A stretch of DNA of 64,000 bases from JAAYBQ01 sp035403465. Lineage in GTDB: Bacteria; Spirochaetota; UBA4802; UBA5550. The translations under genes and the position numbers were made by a program. Numbering within the stretch: the stretch's first letter is position 1; each line of letters opens with the position of its first letter. The stretch is taken from assembly GCA_035403465.1 (NCBI GenBank), contig DAONFG010000001.1, positions 62,001 to 126,000 on the forward strand. The letters run 5' to 3'. This document shows positions 7,646 to 16,058 of this stretch, piece by piece. Under the pieces are notes generated by a model that had not been told where the DNA came from, did no database searches, and worked only from the letters and a program-made list of their open reading frames with translations.

Positions 7646-9295
7646 ATGAAAAAAATGGAAAACAGCGATTATAACATTCTTGTTGTTGATGATGATGACC
7701 TTGTGCGGAAACTGCTGACAAAATTTCTCCAGGGGCTCGGCTACATGGTTTATGTTGCCGAGGATGGTGAAAGTGCGTTGGAACGGCTTGGTAAACTGCC
7801 GTATGATCTTGTCCTTACTGACCTTCAGATGCCAAGACTTGGAGGCAGGGAGCTTCTTGAACATATGTCTCATGAATACTCCCATATCCCCAAGATTGTC
7901 CTGACCGGACATGGCACAAACGATGATATCATTGCAGCTCTCAAGGCGGGAGCTTATGATTTTCTCTACAAACCGATTGATGATCTGAATATTCTTGAAT
8001 ACTCGATAAAGCGCGCTGTTGAAAGCAAACGGCTGCGAGAAGACAAAGAACGTCATGTTGTTGAACTTGAAAAGAACAATGAAATAATTTCAATGCTTAA
8101 CAGCGGTAAGAGTACAGATGAAATTTTCAACATGCTGAATCTTTCGTTAAAAAAAGTTATACCTTTTGAAGGCATGTTTCTTGCGCTGCTTAATGATACC
8201 AACACCTTTCTCACAGTTGAAAACGCAGTTTTCAACCAGGGTTTTTTCCATAACCTTATACGCACAGGGGACAGGTATCTGGCTTCTCAATTGAATATTC
8301 AGAATTTTCTTAACAAGGAACAGAATATCCTGAATATCGATAATCTGGGAAGCTATATCAGGGAAAAAGAAGCACACGATGTTTTCAGGGAATTATGCGA
8401 TCACGGAATCAAATCGCTCCTTGCGGTGTCTCTTCTTATTAAGGAACAGGCAAGGGGGATTATATTCTTTATCTCTGCCAATACCGGCGCTTTCAAAAAT
8501 CATCACATAACATTTGTTAAATCAATAGCCGGCCAGATTGCCCTGAGTGTTCAGAGAACCGAGCTTACTAAAGAGATAGAAAATCATTCCAGGAACCTTG
8601 AAAAACTGGTCAGCGAAAGAACTGAAGAGGTCCTGAAAACGCAGCGTACAACAATATTTGCATTAAGCAGTCTCGCCGACGCGAGAGATACTGAAACAGG
8701 AGACCATCTTGAAAGAATCCGGAATTATGCGGTTCTGCTTATGCGGTTGTATAAATATGAAGAAGATCACATGGAAATAAGCAACAGGCTGCTGAGAGAC
8801 TTGTATGATTCATCAGTACTGCACGATATAGGGAAAGTTGGTATTCCTGATGATATTCTGCTGAAAAAAGGCTCCCTGACTCCAGCCGAATTTGAAGTAA
8901 TGAAGAAACATACCACCATAGGATATGAAGCATTAAAAAACGCATCCGGGGATATGGGAACGGATTTTTTCCTGAACATGGCTATGGATATTATTCTTTA
9001 TCACCATGAGCGGTGGGACGGCAACGGTTACCCGAAAGGATTAAAGGGTGAGGATATTCCCCTTTCAGCCAGGGTAATAACAATTGTGGATGTATATGAT
9101 GCTCTTACATCAAGACGTCCCTATAAGGAAGCCTTCAGCCATGAACAGGCAGTCTCTGTAATGATGGAAGAGAACGGAAAATTCGATCCTATTCTGATAA
9201 ATCTGTTTTATAAAAATGCAGATAAATTTAATGATGTCAGGGAAAAGTATTCAGAAAAAGATGACAATGAAGAAACAGTGGAAGGGATAGCCTGA
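7646..9295 (+). CDS. Response regulator with GAF-like and HD-GYP output (c-di-GMP phosphodiesterase)
   Basis: 549 residues. The receiver domain (about 10-125) has the acidic pocket DDDD at 15-18, phosphoacceptor D59 in DLVLTDLQMP and K109. A GAF-like sensory region (about 150-320) and a short coiled coil lead to an HD-GYP domain: HDIGKVGIPD from H393, then HHERWDGNGYP at 453-463 and DVYDALTSRRPYKEA. These residues are the metal ligands and GYP loop of c-di-GMP phosphodiesterases, so hydrolysis of c-di-GMP on phosphorylation is a sound family-based guess. No cognate kinase is adjacent. The stop codon overlaps the start of the rhomboid gene by one base. An alternative ATG lies nine bases downstream. 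Confidence 0.93.
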   Translation: MKKMENSDYNILVVDDDDLVRKLLTKFLQGLGYMVYVAEDGESALERLGKLPYDLVLTDLQMPRLGGRELLEHMSHEYSHIPKIVLTGHGTNDDIIAALKAGAYDFLYKPIDDLNILEYSIKRAVESKRLREDKERHVVELEKNNEIISMLNSGKSTDEIFNMLNLSLKKVIPFEGMFLALLNDTNTFLTVENAVFNQGFFHNLIRTGDRYLASQLNIQNFLNKEQNILNIDNLGSYIREKEAHDVFRELCDHGIKSLLAVSLLIKEQARGIIFFISANTGAFKNHHITFVKSIAGQIALSVQRTELTKEIENHSRNLEKLVSERTEEVLKTQRTTIFALSSLADARDTETGDHLERIRNYAVLLMRLYKYEEDHMEISNRLLRDLYDSSVLHDIGKVGIPDDILLKKGSLTPAEFEVMKKHTTIGYEALKNASGDMGTDFFLNMAMDIILYHHERWDGNGYPKGLKGEDIPLSARVITIVDVYDALTSRRPYKEAFSHEQAVSVMMEENGKFDPILINLFYKNADKFNDVREKYSEKDDNEETVEGIA

Positions 9296-10179
9296 TGTAT
9301 CAAAGAAGCTCAAGTATCAGATTCGGCGGTCCGATGACTCCAGGTGTAAAAAAACTTTTAATAATAAACGGTTCAATCTTTCTTATTCAGCAGATTATAA
9401 ATCTTGTTACAGGTTCAGTTCCAGGCATTCCAAGTAATTTTGAACGTATTTTCGGGCTGAGTCATGAAGGTTTTATTAACAGGTTCATGTTATGGCAGCC
9501 TGTCACATATATGTTTCTGCACGGAGGCTGGATACATATATTTTTCAATCTGCTCGGTTTATGGATGTTCGGAGGCGAAGTAGAAAATTATCTTGGTGAA
9601 AAAAGATTCTTAAAATTCTACATTTTTTCAGGGCTTGGCGCTGGACTATTTATTGCTCTAATGAACTACTATACATATCGAAGCTTTGACTATTCAGGGG
9701 TAACATTCGGTGCATCAGGTGCCTTGTACGCGATACTGATAGCATATGCAATGCTCTGGCCTGACCGTGAAGTTCTTCTCTACTTTCTGTTCCCTGTAAA
9801 AATAAAGTACCTGCTTCTTGCATACGGCGTATTTGAATTTTTCAGCACCCTGTCAACCGCAGCAGGTAAAGCCGGAAATATAAGTCACATAGGACACATC
9901 GGAGGTCTTGCTGCAGGATTTTTCCTGATGAAGATGTATATGAAACCTTCAGTTAAAAAAAACGGTACTTTTTCCTTCGTGGAAAATTTCAGGAAGAAAC
10001 AGCGCCTAAGCAAGAAGAGAAAGGAAATAGACGAGAGAATTGAGGCGAAAAAAATAATAGATAATCTCCTGGTTAAAATTGCCCGGGAGGGTATGAGTTC
10101 ATTAAGTTCAGATGAAAAAAAGAAACTGGAATGGGCAAGAAGACATTATTACCCGGCCGGGAACGATACTGTTCATTAA
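9295..10179 (+). CDS. Rhomboid-family intramembrane serine protease
   Basis: A 294-residue inner-membrane protein with about six membrane segments. It carries the catalytic serine in GASG (S141), the partner histidine H201 in SHIGHIGG, and the conserved H76/H81/N85 in FLHGGWIHIFFNLLGLWMFG. A loop after TM1 is followed by a basic cytoplasmic C-terminal tail (about 215-294) rich in K/R/E. Rhomboids cleave transmembrane substrates within the bilayer; no substrate can be named from the context. ATGA-style overlap (1 base) with the HD-GYP gene shows translational coupling, and the DUF362 gene starts 15 bases later. Confidence 0.95.
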   Translation: MYQRSSSIRFGGPMTPGVKKLLIINGSIFLIQQIINLVTGSVPGIPSNFERIFGLSHEGFINRFMLWQPVTYMFLHGGWIHIFFNLLGLWMFGGEVENYLGEKRFLKFYIFSGLGAGLFIALMNYYTYRSFDYSGVTFGASGALYAILIAYAMLWPDREVLLYFLFPVKIKYLLLAYGVFEFFSTLSTAAGKAGNISHIGHIGGLAAGFFLMKMYMKPSVKKNGTFSFVENFRKKQRLSKKRKEIDERIEAKKIIDNLLVKIAREGMSSLSSDEKKKLEWARRHYYPAGNDTVH

Positions 10180-10194
10180 GAAAGAGAAAAGTGA

Positions 10195-11337
10195 ATGGAA
10201 AAAAGTGTAATATCCCTCATTAAAGCTGATTCATATAATCCTGAAAAAATAGAAAAAGCGATAAAGAAAATTTTTTCTGATATAGATTTTGATCCGCAGT
10301 ATTTCAGCGGCAGAAAAATTGGGTTAAAACCCAATCTCCTGACATCAGCCCTTCCTGATAGCGGTATAATTACTCACCCCGTCATTATTGAAGCAGTAAT
10401 ACGTATAATTAAAAAAAACGGCGGGATGCCCGTACTAATTGAATCCCCGGCCTTTCACCCGCTGGAACGGGTACTGAAAAAAACGGGACTTGATGTAATC
10501 CTTGAGCGGGAGTGTGTTCCGACGGCTGACACGAAACGGACAGTATCAATACATAACGAGTCAGGTGTGAAGTTCAAGAATTTCCAGGTTGCCGAAGAGC
10601 TTGCCTCGTGCGATATGATCATCAACCTCCCGAAACTGAAAACTCACGGTTTGACATATTACACAGGTGCTGTGAAGAATCTTTTTGGAACAATTAACGG
10701 ACTTGAAAAATCAAAATGGCATTTCAGGGCAAATACTAAAGAAGATTTTACTTCTTTCCTTCTTGATCTTTACGGGGCCTTCCTTAATGGTCCGGGTAAA
10801 AAAATGATCCATATAATGGATGGCATATTGGGACTTGAAGGCGAGGGACCTGGTGCAGGCGGCAGGCCTGTTATGGGTTACGCTCTCATCGGCGGAACCG
10901 ATGCAATTGCGGTTGATTCAATCGCAGTTGCTGTTGCAGGTTTGAATCCCCGGAAGGTTCTTACATGCATTGAAGGGGAGAAGAGAGGGTATGGCATTTC
11001 ACGGCCTGAACAGATTATCATTAAAGGTGAGAGCCTTAAGTCATTTAATAATAAATTCAGGGAACCGGAACCAAAGTCAAAGATGACGCGTTGGCCAATG
11101 ACTTCTTCTGTTCTGAAAAACCTGATAGTTGAAAAACCCTTCCCGCAGCCGGAGAAATGCACCCTGTGTTACCAGTGCAGAACAATCTGCCCTGCAGGAG
11201 CAATATCAAAAACAGTAAATAACAGCATTCCCTGTTTTAATTATAACAAATGCATAAGATGCTATTGCTGCATGGAGATATGCCCGGAAAACGCCATTAT
11301 CCTTAAAAAAGGTGTGATCGGTAGATTTATGAGGTAA
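10195..11337 (+). CDS. DUF362 domain protein with two C-terminal 4Fe-4S clusters
   Basis: 380 residues. The N-terminal 300 match the DUF362 family (KPNLLTSALPDSGIITHP, then CDMIINLPKLKTHGLTYYTGAVKNLFGTI around 140-170), whose function is unknown but is linked to redox proteins. The C-terminus is a bacterial-type ferredoxin with two clusters: C322/C325/C328/C332 in CTLCYQCRTICP, and C353/C356/C359/C363 in CIRCYCCMEICP. An extra cysteine (C358) sits inside the second motif. No membrane segment is seen. It is third in the HD-GYP-rhomboid-DUF362 operon. A role as a cytoplasmic electron-transfer protein is likely; the reaction is unknown. Confidence 0.9.
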   Translation: MEKSVISLIKADSYNPEKIEKAIKKIFSDIDFDPQYFSGRKIGLKPNLLTSALPDSGIITHPVIIEAVIRIIKKNGGMPVLIESPAFHPLERVLKKTGLDVILERECVPTADTKRTVSIHNESGVKFKNFQVAEELASCDMIINLPKLKTHGLTYYTGAVKNLFGTINGLEKSKWHFRANTKEDFTSFLLDLYGAFLNGPGKKMIHIMDGILGLEGEGPGAGGRPVMGYALIGGTDAIAVDSIAVAVAGLNPRKVLTCIEGEKRGYGISRPEQIIIKGESLKSFNNKFREPEPKSKMTRWPMTSSVLKNLIVEKPFPQPEKCTLCYQCRTICPAGAISKTVNNSIPCFNYNKCIRCYCCMEICPENAIILKKGVIGRFMR

Positions 11338-11338
11338 T

Positions 11339-11755
11339 TTACTTATTGTTTATATCATCAACTGCGCTTAAAAAAACACTTATATCATATTCAGCAAAGA
11401 CTTCACAATATCCCTTCTCGTTAAAGCGGTACTGAATAATTCTGCCTTGCGAAAGTGTAGAATTAATGACTTTATTTAACAGCAGGTCATTAGATGATGA
11501 TACTTTTGAGCGATTGACGCTGATAGAGACATAACATGCAAGAATCATGAACGCTCTCTGGTTAAGCTTATCCATCAGTATTGGAGATAATTGACCACCA
11601 GAATTTTTTTTATCATCGGGTATGAATTCGGAGATAAAAACGGTAAGCATGTTCCCTTTAAATCCTTCATAAGGGTTAGGGACTTGCCTGTAATAGTATG
11701 AGTTACAGGATAGGGTGATAAAAACGAGGAAGAAAACAGGGATTTTTTTCAGCAT
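11339..11755 (-). CDS. Small predicted lipoprotein of unknown function
   Basis: I do not recognise a family. From the ATG at 11755 the 138 residues begin with a lipoprotein signal peptide MLKKIPVFFLVFITLSC with lipobox LSC. The rest is a small soluble domain predicted to be exported and lipid-anchored, ending in polar INNK. An in-frame ATG at 11779 adds eight residues, but neither start has a good ribosome site. I prefer the shorter one because it gives a standard signal peptide and because a TATAAT (minus strand, about 11784-11789) would lie over the upstream start. The stop is one base from the end of the convergent DUF362 gene. Confidence 0.7.
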   Translation of the reverse strand: MLKKIPVFFLVFITLSCNSYYYRQVPNPYEGFKGNMLTVFISEFIPDDKKNSGGQLSPILMDKLNQRAFMILACYVSISVNRSKVSSSNDLLLNKVINSTLSQGRIIQYRFNEKGYCEVFAEYDISVFLSAVDDINNK

Positions 11756-11791
11756 ATAGTTATCAGGTGTTATGCGCATTATATTTCAAGA

Positions 11792-11817
11792 CAAAAAACC
11801 CCCAAAGGTTTGGGGGT
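11792..11817 (-). terminator. Rho-independent terminator of the amino-acid ABC operon
   Basis: On the minus strand a stem ACCCCCAAA/TTTGGGGGT (11798-11817) with a minimal loop is followed by a run of six T. It lies 134 bases after the ATPase gene and just before the small lipoprotein gene, so it ends the ABC importer transcript. Confidence 0.8.
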
Positions 11818-11950
11818 GAGAGAAAATCATGAATATGATACAACTTAAATGGTATATGTAATATAAACCTTAAAAACAAAAAGTCAATCAGGGGAAAATC
11901 TTAATTTGCATTAAGAAAAACCCTTATAGATGTATAAGAGCATTAATCAA

Positions 11951-12709
11951 CTATTGGCCTACTTTTTCAATGAAGGCTCTGATGCGGGGATGTTCCGGAT
12001 TCTGGAATATTTTTTCAGGGAGATCATCAGCAATAATTATTCCTTCATCCATGAAGATGATTCTGTCTGCCAGTTCAGCGGCAAAACGCATTTCGTGTGT
12101 TACTACAAGCATGGTCATTTTTTCCCTGGCAAGGGCAGTCATTACTTTCTGCACTTCCCCGGTAAGCTCGGGGTCCAGGGCCGAAGTGGGTTCATCAAAA
12201 AGCATTATATCAGGATTCATACCGAGTGCCCGGGCAATGGCGACTCGCTGTTTCTGGCCGCCGGAGATTTTTGAAGGGAAGGCATTTTTTTTATCTGCAA
12301 GTCCGACTTTCTCAAGAAGTATGTCGGCTATGATAATCGCATCTTTCTTTTTCATTTTATTTACAGTAACAGGGGCTTCTATTATATTCTCAAGAACTGT
12401 TTTATGTGGAAAAAGATTGAAATGCTGAAATACCATACCTATTTTTTTCTGCATGATTCTTTTGCTGAGTGGACTGACAGTGTCCTTCTCTCCCGGTTCT
12501 CTGTGAGCATAGGTTTCACCTTCAATAATAATCCTGCCTGAATCTATTTCCTCTAACCCGTTGAAGCATCGCAGGAGAGTACTTTTTCCTGACCCGGAAG
12601 GACCGATTACTGCGATTACCTCGCCTTTATTGATCTCGAGCGATACATTATTCAGGACCTTATGTGATCCGAAGGATTTTATAAGGTTTTCGGCTTTAAT
12701 CATTTGCAT
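11951..12709 (-). CDS. Polar amino-acid ABC transporter, ATP-binding protein
   Basis: Cytoplasmic ATPase of a GlnQ/HisP-type importer, 252 residues. Walker A GPSGSGKST is at about 36-44, the Q-loop region at GMVFQHFNLFPH, the signature ISGGQKQRVAIARAL (I instead of the usual L), Walker B DIMLFDEPTSALD, and the switch histidine in VVTHEMRFA. These features are specific for polar amino-acid importers. It is last in a three-gene operon transcribed binding protein, permease, ATPase, with 12 bases between this gene and the permease. Substrate cannot be decided from sequence; glutamine, glutamate, arginine or cystine are possible. Confidence 0.96.
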   Translation of the reverse strand: MQMIKAENLIKSFGSHKVLNNVSLEINKGEVIAVIGPSGSGKSTLLRCFNGLEEIDSGRIIIEGETYAHREPGEKDTVSPLSKRIMQKKIGMVFQHFNLFPHKTVLENIIEAPVTVNKMKKKDAIIIADILLEKVGLADKKNAFPSKISGGQKQRVAIARALGMNPDIMLFDEPTSALDPELTGEVQKVMTALAREKMTMLVVTHEMRFAAELADRIIFMDEGIIIADDLPEKIFQNPEHPRIRAFIEKVGQ

Positions 12710-12721
12710 TGAGAATTTCCG

Positions 12722-13363
12722 TTATTCATAAATTGAATACCTGTTTTCAAGCTTTCTGAAAAAATAAACTATTACAGTAGTTATAAGCAGGTAAATAACT
12801 GCTGCGATTATAAATGGCATAATAACAAAATCCCTGGCAAAAATTTCTTTTGCCGAGATAAGCAGATCCCCCATACCAATAACAGAGACGAGAGCCGTAT
12901 CCTTGACAAGGGTAATTGCCTCGTTGCACGTGGGAGGCAATGTACGGCGCACAGCCTGGGGCAGAATTATTCTTCGCATGGTCTGGAAGTAGTTCATGTT
13001 AAGTGCTTTTGCTGCCTCATACTGGGTTTTATCAATAGATTCAATACCAGCCCGGTAAATCTCGGTAAGATATGCTGAATAATTAACAATGAACGTTAGT
13101 GCAGCAGCGCTGAAAGGCTGAAGTGTAATCCCTATGACAGCAAGACCGTAATAAGCGAAAAATAACTGTAAAAGAAGGGGTGTTCCCCTGAACACCCATG
13201 TATAAAAACTGATTATACTGCGCAATACCCTGTACCTGGATATTTTCATAAGGGCAAAAAGTACACCAAGGGGGATAGAGAAGAGTATTGTAATAAAATA
13301 CAGTTCTACTGTGAGAATACCCCCCTTGAGTATAAAAAAGGATGAGTCGATTATATATTGCAC
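12722..13363 (-). CDS. Polar amino-acid ABC transporter, permease (HisM/GlnP type)
   Basis: 213-residue inner-membrane permease with about five membrane segments. It has the EAA loop EAAKALNMNYFQTMRRIILPQAVRRTLPP that contacts the ATPase. The start is a GTG at 13363 with GGAG five bases upstream. Only one permease gene is present, so it presumably works as a homodimer. It lies between the binding protein (13 bases) and ATPase genes. Confidence 0.95.
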   Translation of the reverse strand: MQYIIDSSFFILKGGILTVELYFITILFSIPLGVLFALMKISRYRVLRSIISFYTWVFRGTPLLLQLFFAYYGLAVIGITLQPFSAAALTFIVNYSAYLTEIYRAGIESIDKTQYEAAKALNMNYFQTMRRIILPQAVRRTLPPTCNEAITLVKDTALVSVIGMGDLLISAKEIFARDFVIMPFIIAAVIYLLITTVIVYFFRKLENRYSIYE

Positions 13364-13376
13364 TTATGCTCCATCT

Positions 13377-14183
13377 CTATTTAAGAAGAATGTTGGTCCC
13401 GAACCATTTCTTTGAAATTTCTTCTCCGGCTTTGTCATTTTTAACCTCGTCAAGTACCCTGTCGAGCTCTTCTTTGAAGGTTACATCGGTTTTGCGGATT
13501 CCGACTCCATAGAGTTCTTTGCCAAGGTCTTCGTCGAGGACTTTATAGTTACCCGGTTTTACGGCCATGCTCCATCTGCCGACAATCTCGTCAATAATGA
13601 CGGCATCAACACGTTTGGCCGAGAGGTCCATCAGCGCGAGGTTGTTGTTTTCATATTTTTTTATTTCTTTAACAGATTTTGCGAAAGATGCATTGGAACT
13701 AAGGGCTTTTTCACTGCTGCTGCCTCTCTGTAAACCGATTACTTTTCCCTTGAGATCAGAGAGGTTCTTAACAGTACTGTCAACTCTCACCATTATAATC
13801 TGCCTGTTGTTGAGGTAAGGCTTTGAAAACGCAATCTGTTGTTCGCGTTCTTCGGTGATTGTCAGACCATTCCATATAACATCAATATCACCCCTGTTAA
13901 GGCTCATGATAACACCGTCCCATACCACGGGTTTAAACTGCACCGTGATACCCATTTTTTTTGCAGTCTCTTTTGCGAGGTCAACATCGAAACCAACGAT
14001 TTCATTATTATCCTCACTGCGTGAACCCATGGGTGGAAATGTGTCATCCAGGCCTACTATGAAGTAACCCCTTTCTTTGATTTTTTTCAGTGAACTGTCA
14101 TTGGATTTGTCTTTACCGCAGCCGGCAAAAATAACAACTATAGCAGTGAATACTGAAAGAGCTTTAACAAATTTTGTATTCAT
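13377..14183 (-). CDS. Polar amino-acid ABC transporter, substrate-binding lipoprotein
   Basis: 268-residue SBP_bac_3-type binding protein. A signal peptide ends in the lipobox FAGC (C22), so the protein is membrane-anchored in the envelope. The mature part follows the family pattern: KERGYFIVGLDDTFPPMG, EIVGFDVDLAKETAKKMG, WDGVIMSLNRGDIDVIWNGLTITEER, then the arginine-containing hinge around KVIGLQRGSSSE. First gene of the operon, preceded by a good AGAGGAG ribosome site. The D/W-rich pocket fits a polar or charged amino acid; the exact ligand is unknown. Confidence 0.95.
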   Translation of the reverse strand: MNTKFVKALSVFTAIVVIFAGCGKDKSNDSSLKKIKERGYFIVGLDDTFPPMGSRSEDNNEIVGFDVDLAKETAKKMGITVQFKPVVWDGVIMSLNRGDIDVIWNGLTITEEREQQIAFSKPYLNNRQIIMVRVDSTVKNLSDLKGKVIGLQRGSSSEKALSSNASFAKSVKEIKKYENNNLALMDLSAKRVDAVIIDEIVGRWSMAVKPGNYKVLDEDLGKELYGVGIRKTDVTFKEELDRVLDEVKNDKAGEEISKKWFGTNILLK

Positions 14184-14497
14184 AAAAACACTCCTCTTTA
14201 TATATTTTCAGTCAGGTGGCTGAATTGTTTTCATTTGAGCCAGGTGATAGTTTTAATTCAATAATAATTCACAGTATTTCTAAAAACTTCCAGGCTATGA
14301 TTATCAGGATCTTGAATGGGAGGTAAAAATTGAAGATTATGCTTTATTGGTGTATTTTGGAATTTAATTTTCATATATTGTCAGGGGGTGTTATATTCAA
14401 TAACCAATATTTTGTTATATATTGATTAATACGTTGAATAAAATCCCTGTATCATGGAAGATTTAGAATGTGTTATAAATGAATAAGGAGTAGCGCT
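14184..14497. other. Divergent intergenic region
   Basis: 314 AT-rich bases between the divergently transcribed binding-protein gene and the thioesterase gene. It must hold both promoters; apart from the two ribosome sites at its ends I cannot single out confident promoter hexamers or an operator. Confidence 0.4.
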
Positions 14498-14944
14498 ATG
14501 CCGAGGATAAAACTTATAGAGCTTGAAAATTACAGATTCAGCTATGAAAAACTTATCAACATTGCCAACATCAATATAGCAGGTCACACCGGGAGTGTTG
14601 AAATGACAGACCTTATACAGGAGGCCAGGTACAGGATCATGAAGACCCTGGGACTGAGCGATCTGAATCTGGGTGACGGTTCAACCGGCGGCATTATGGC
14701 CGATATTGTTATAAATTTCAAGGGGGAGATTTTCCTTGATGATATTGTCTCTGTAGAGATGGATTTTGCGGAATTTGACGGGAAGGGCTATAGGGTCTTT
14801 TACAGGATTCTTAAAAATAATAAGGTTGTGGCAGTTGCAGAGACCGGGTTTGTAACATTTTCTTTCAGTGAAAAAAAGACAGTGAATGTTCCTCCTATTT
14901 TTATTGATAAGCTTAAAGCTGTTACACAAAAACAAAGATGCTGA
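14498..14944 (+). CDS. Hotdog-fold acyl-CoA thioesterase
   Basis: 148 residues of the 4HBT/YbgC-FadM type. The N-terminal half has ININIAGHTGSVEMTDLIQEARYRIM, matching the family pattern in which a D/N and H start the catalytic loop and an ARY helix follows. Later IVINFKGEIFLDDIVSVEMD and RVFYRILKNNKVVAVAETGFVTF form the hotdog strands. Cytoplasmic hydrolysis of acyl-CoA or acyl-ACP is the family role; chain length is unknown. It starts at 14498 with AAGGAG 7 bases upstream and stands alone, 235 bases before the MoxR gene. Confidence 0.85.
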   Translation: MPRIKLIELENYRFSYEKLINIANINIAGHTGSVEMTDLIQEARYRIMKTLGLSDLNLGDGSTGGIMADIVINFKGEIFLDDIVSVEMDFAEFDGKGYRVFYRILKNNKVVAVAETGFVTFSFSEKKTVNVPPIFIDKLKAVTQKQRC

Positions 14945-14975
14945 TTCAGTATATGCCTGATTAACTCAATCCTGG

Positions 14976-15028
14976 CCGGGGTGATTCTCCTGTCACAAAC
15001 AGGACCCCGGTAACATTCTCAGGAGAAT
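14976..15028. ncRNA. Structured leader or terminator with mutually exclusive stems
   Basis: Plus-strand bases 14976-14982 (CCGGGGT) pair with 15004-15010 (ACCCCGG), enclosing a second stem CCTGT/ACAGG (14989-14993 with 14999-15003). The bases 14984-14992 (ATTCTCCTG) are also perfectly complementary to 15020-15028, which would break both. No T-run follows. It lies between the thioesterase and MoxR genes. It could be a terminator or a regulatory leader; no known riboswitch family is recognised. Confidence 0.35.
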
Positions 15029-15203
15029 AAAACAATCTGCATTTAACGGAATTCTGTAATCTGCCTGCCGGATAAAAATCAGACATAAGACGTTTTTTTG
15101 AATACAATTAATTACTTGCCAGAAATCTGTACCGGTTAGAATTGGTGATACAGGCTTATATGGATTATAAACATTACTGATGCGAAAACAACAGGTGGAT
15201 AAA

Positions 15204-16058
15204 ATGGACTATTTTAAAGGAACTGAAGATTACGTAATATCAAAAGATTTAAAGGACAATGTTAATGTCTCTATTGCACTCCAGAGACCTCTCATTGTAA
15301 AGGGTGAGCCCGGTACAGGAAAGACTCTTCTTGCGCATTCGATTGCAAAGGGCCTTGGTAAAAAGCTGATTATCTGGAACATAAAGTCCACGACAAAGGC
15401 ACAGGAGGGACTGTTTCTTTATGACACCGTACAGAGGCTTAATGACGCAAGGTTCGGCGATAATGATATTTCTGATATTAAACAGTATATAAAGATGGGT
15501 AAACTCGGGGAAGCCTTTTCGACTGAGGAACAGCTTGTTCTTCTAATAGATGAAATTGACAAGGCCGACATTGAATTCCCGAATGACCTTCTTAATGAGA
15601 TAGACGAGATGAGCTTTTACATTCCGGAAACTAAAGAAACAATCAAGGCAAAAAACAGGCCCATAGTAATAATAACATCGAACAGTGAAAAGGAACTTCC
15701 CGACCCGTTTCTCAGAAGGTGTATTTTCCATTACATCGAATTCCCTGAGCAGGAACTCATGGAGGAGATCGTACACGTACACTTTCCCAAAATCGAAAAG
15801 AAGCTCCTGCGTGAAGCGCTGAAAAAATTCTACTGGATAAGGGAATTCGACATGCTTCGTAAAAAACCCTCGACCAGTGAATTGATAGACTGGCTGCAGG
15901 CACTGATCCTTGGCGGGATCAGCGAAAAGGATGTTGAAAAGGAGATCCCATTCCTCGGAACCCTTCTCAAGAAGAAAGAGGATATTGAGATAGTAGACAA
16001 ATCAGGCAAAACCCATTACGCGTACAACACAAGTATGAGGACAAGGGATGTTTATTAA
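15204..16058 (+). CDS. MoxR-type AAA+ ATPase
   Basis: 284 residues. Walker A GEPGTGKT (34-41), Walker B LLIDEIDKAD with D116/E117, sensor 1 IITSNSEKELPDPFLRRC and a C-terminal helical lid. MoxR ATPases act as chaperones that activate or insert cofactors into partner enzymes together with VWA proteins. The start is the ATG at 15204 with AGGTGG (15193-15198); an in-frame ATG at 15180 has no ribosome site. It overlaps the following VWA gene by 11 bases, the standard pairing. The client enzyme is not encoded nearby. Confidence 0.92.
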   Translation: MDYFKGTEDYVISKDLKDNVNVSIALQRPLIVKGEPGTGKTLLAHSIAKGLGKKLIIWNIKSTTKAQEGLFLYDTVQRLNDARFGDNDISDIKQYIKMGKLGEAFSTEEQLVLLIDEIDKADIEFPNDLLNEIDEMSFYIPETKETIKAKNRPIVIITSNSEKELPDPFLRRCIFHYIEFPEQELMEEIVHVHFPKIEKKLLREALKKFYWIREFDMLRKKPSTSELIDWLQALILGGISEKDVEKEIPFLGTLLKKKEDIEIVDKSGKTHYAYNTSMRTRDVY

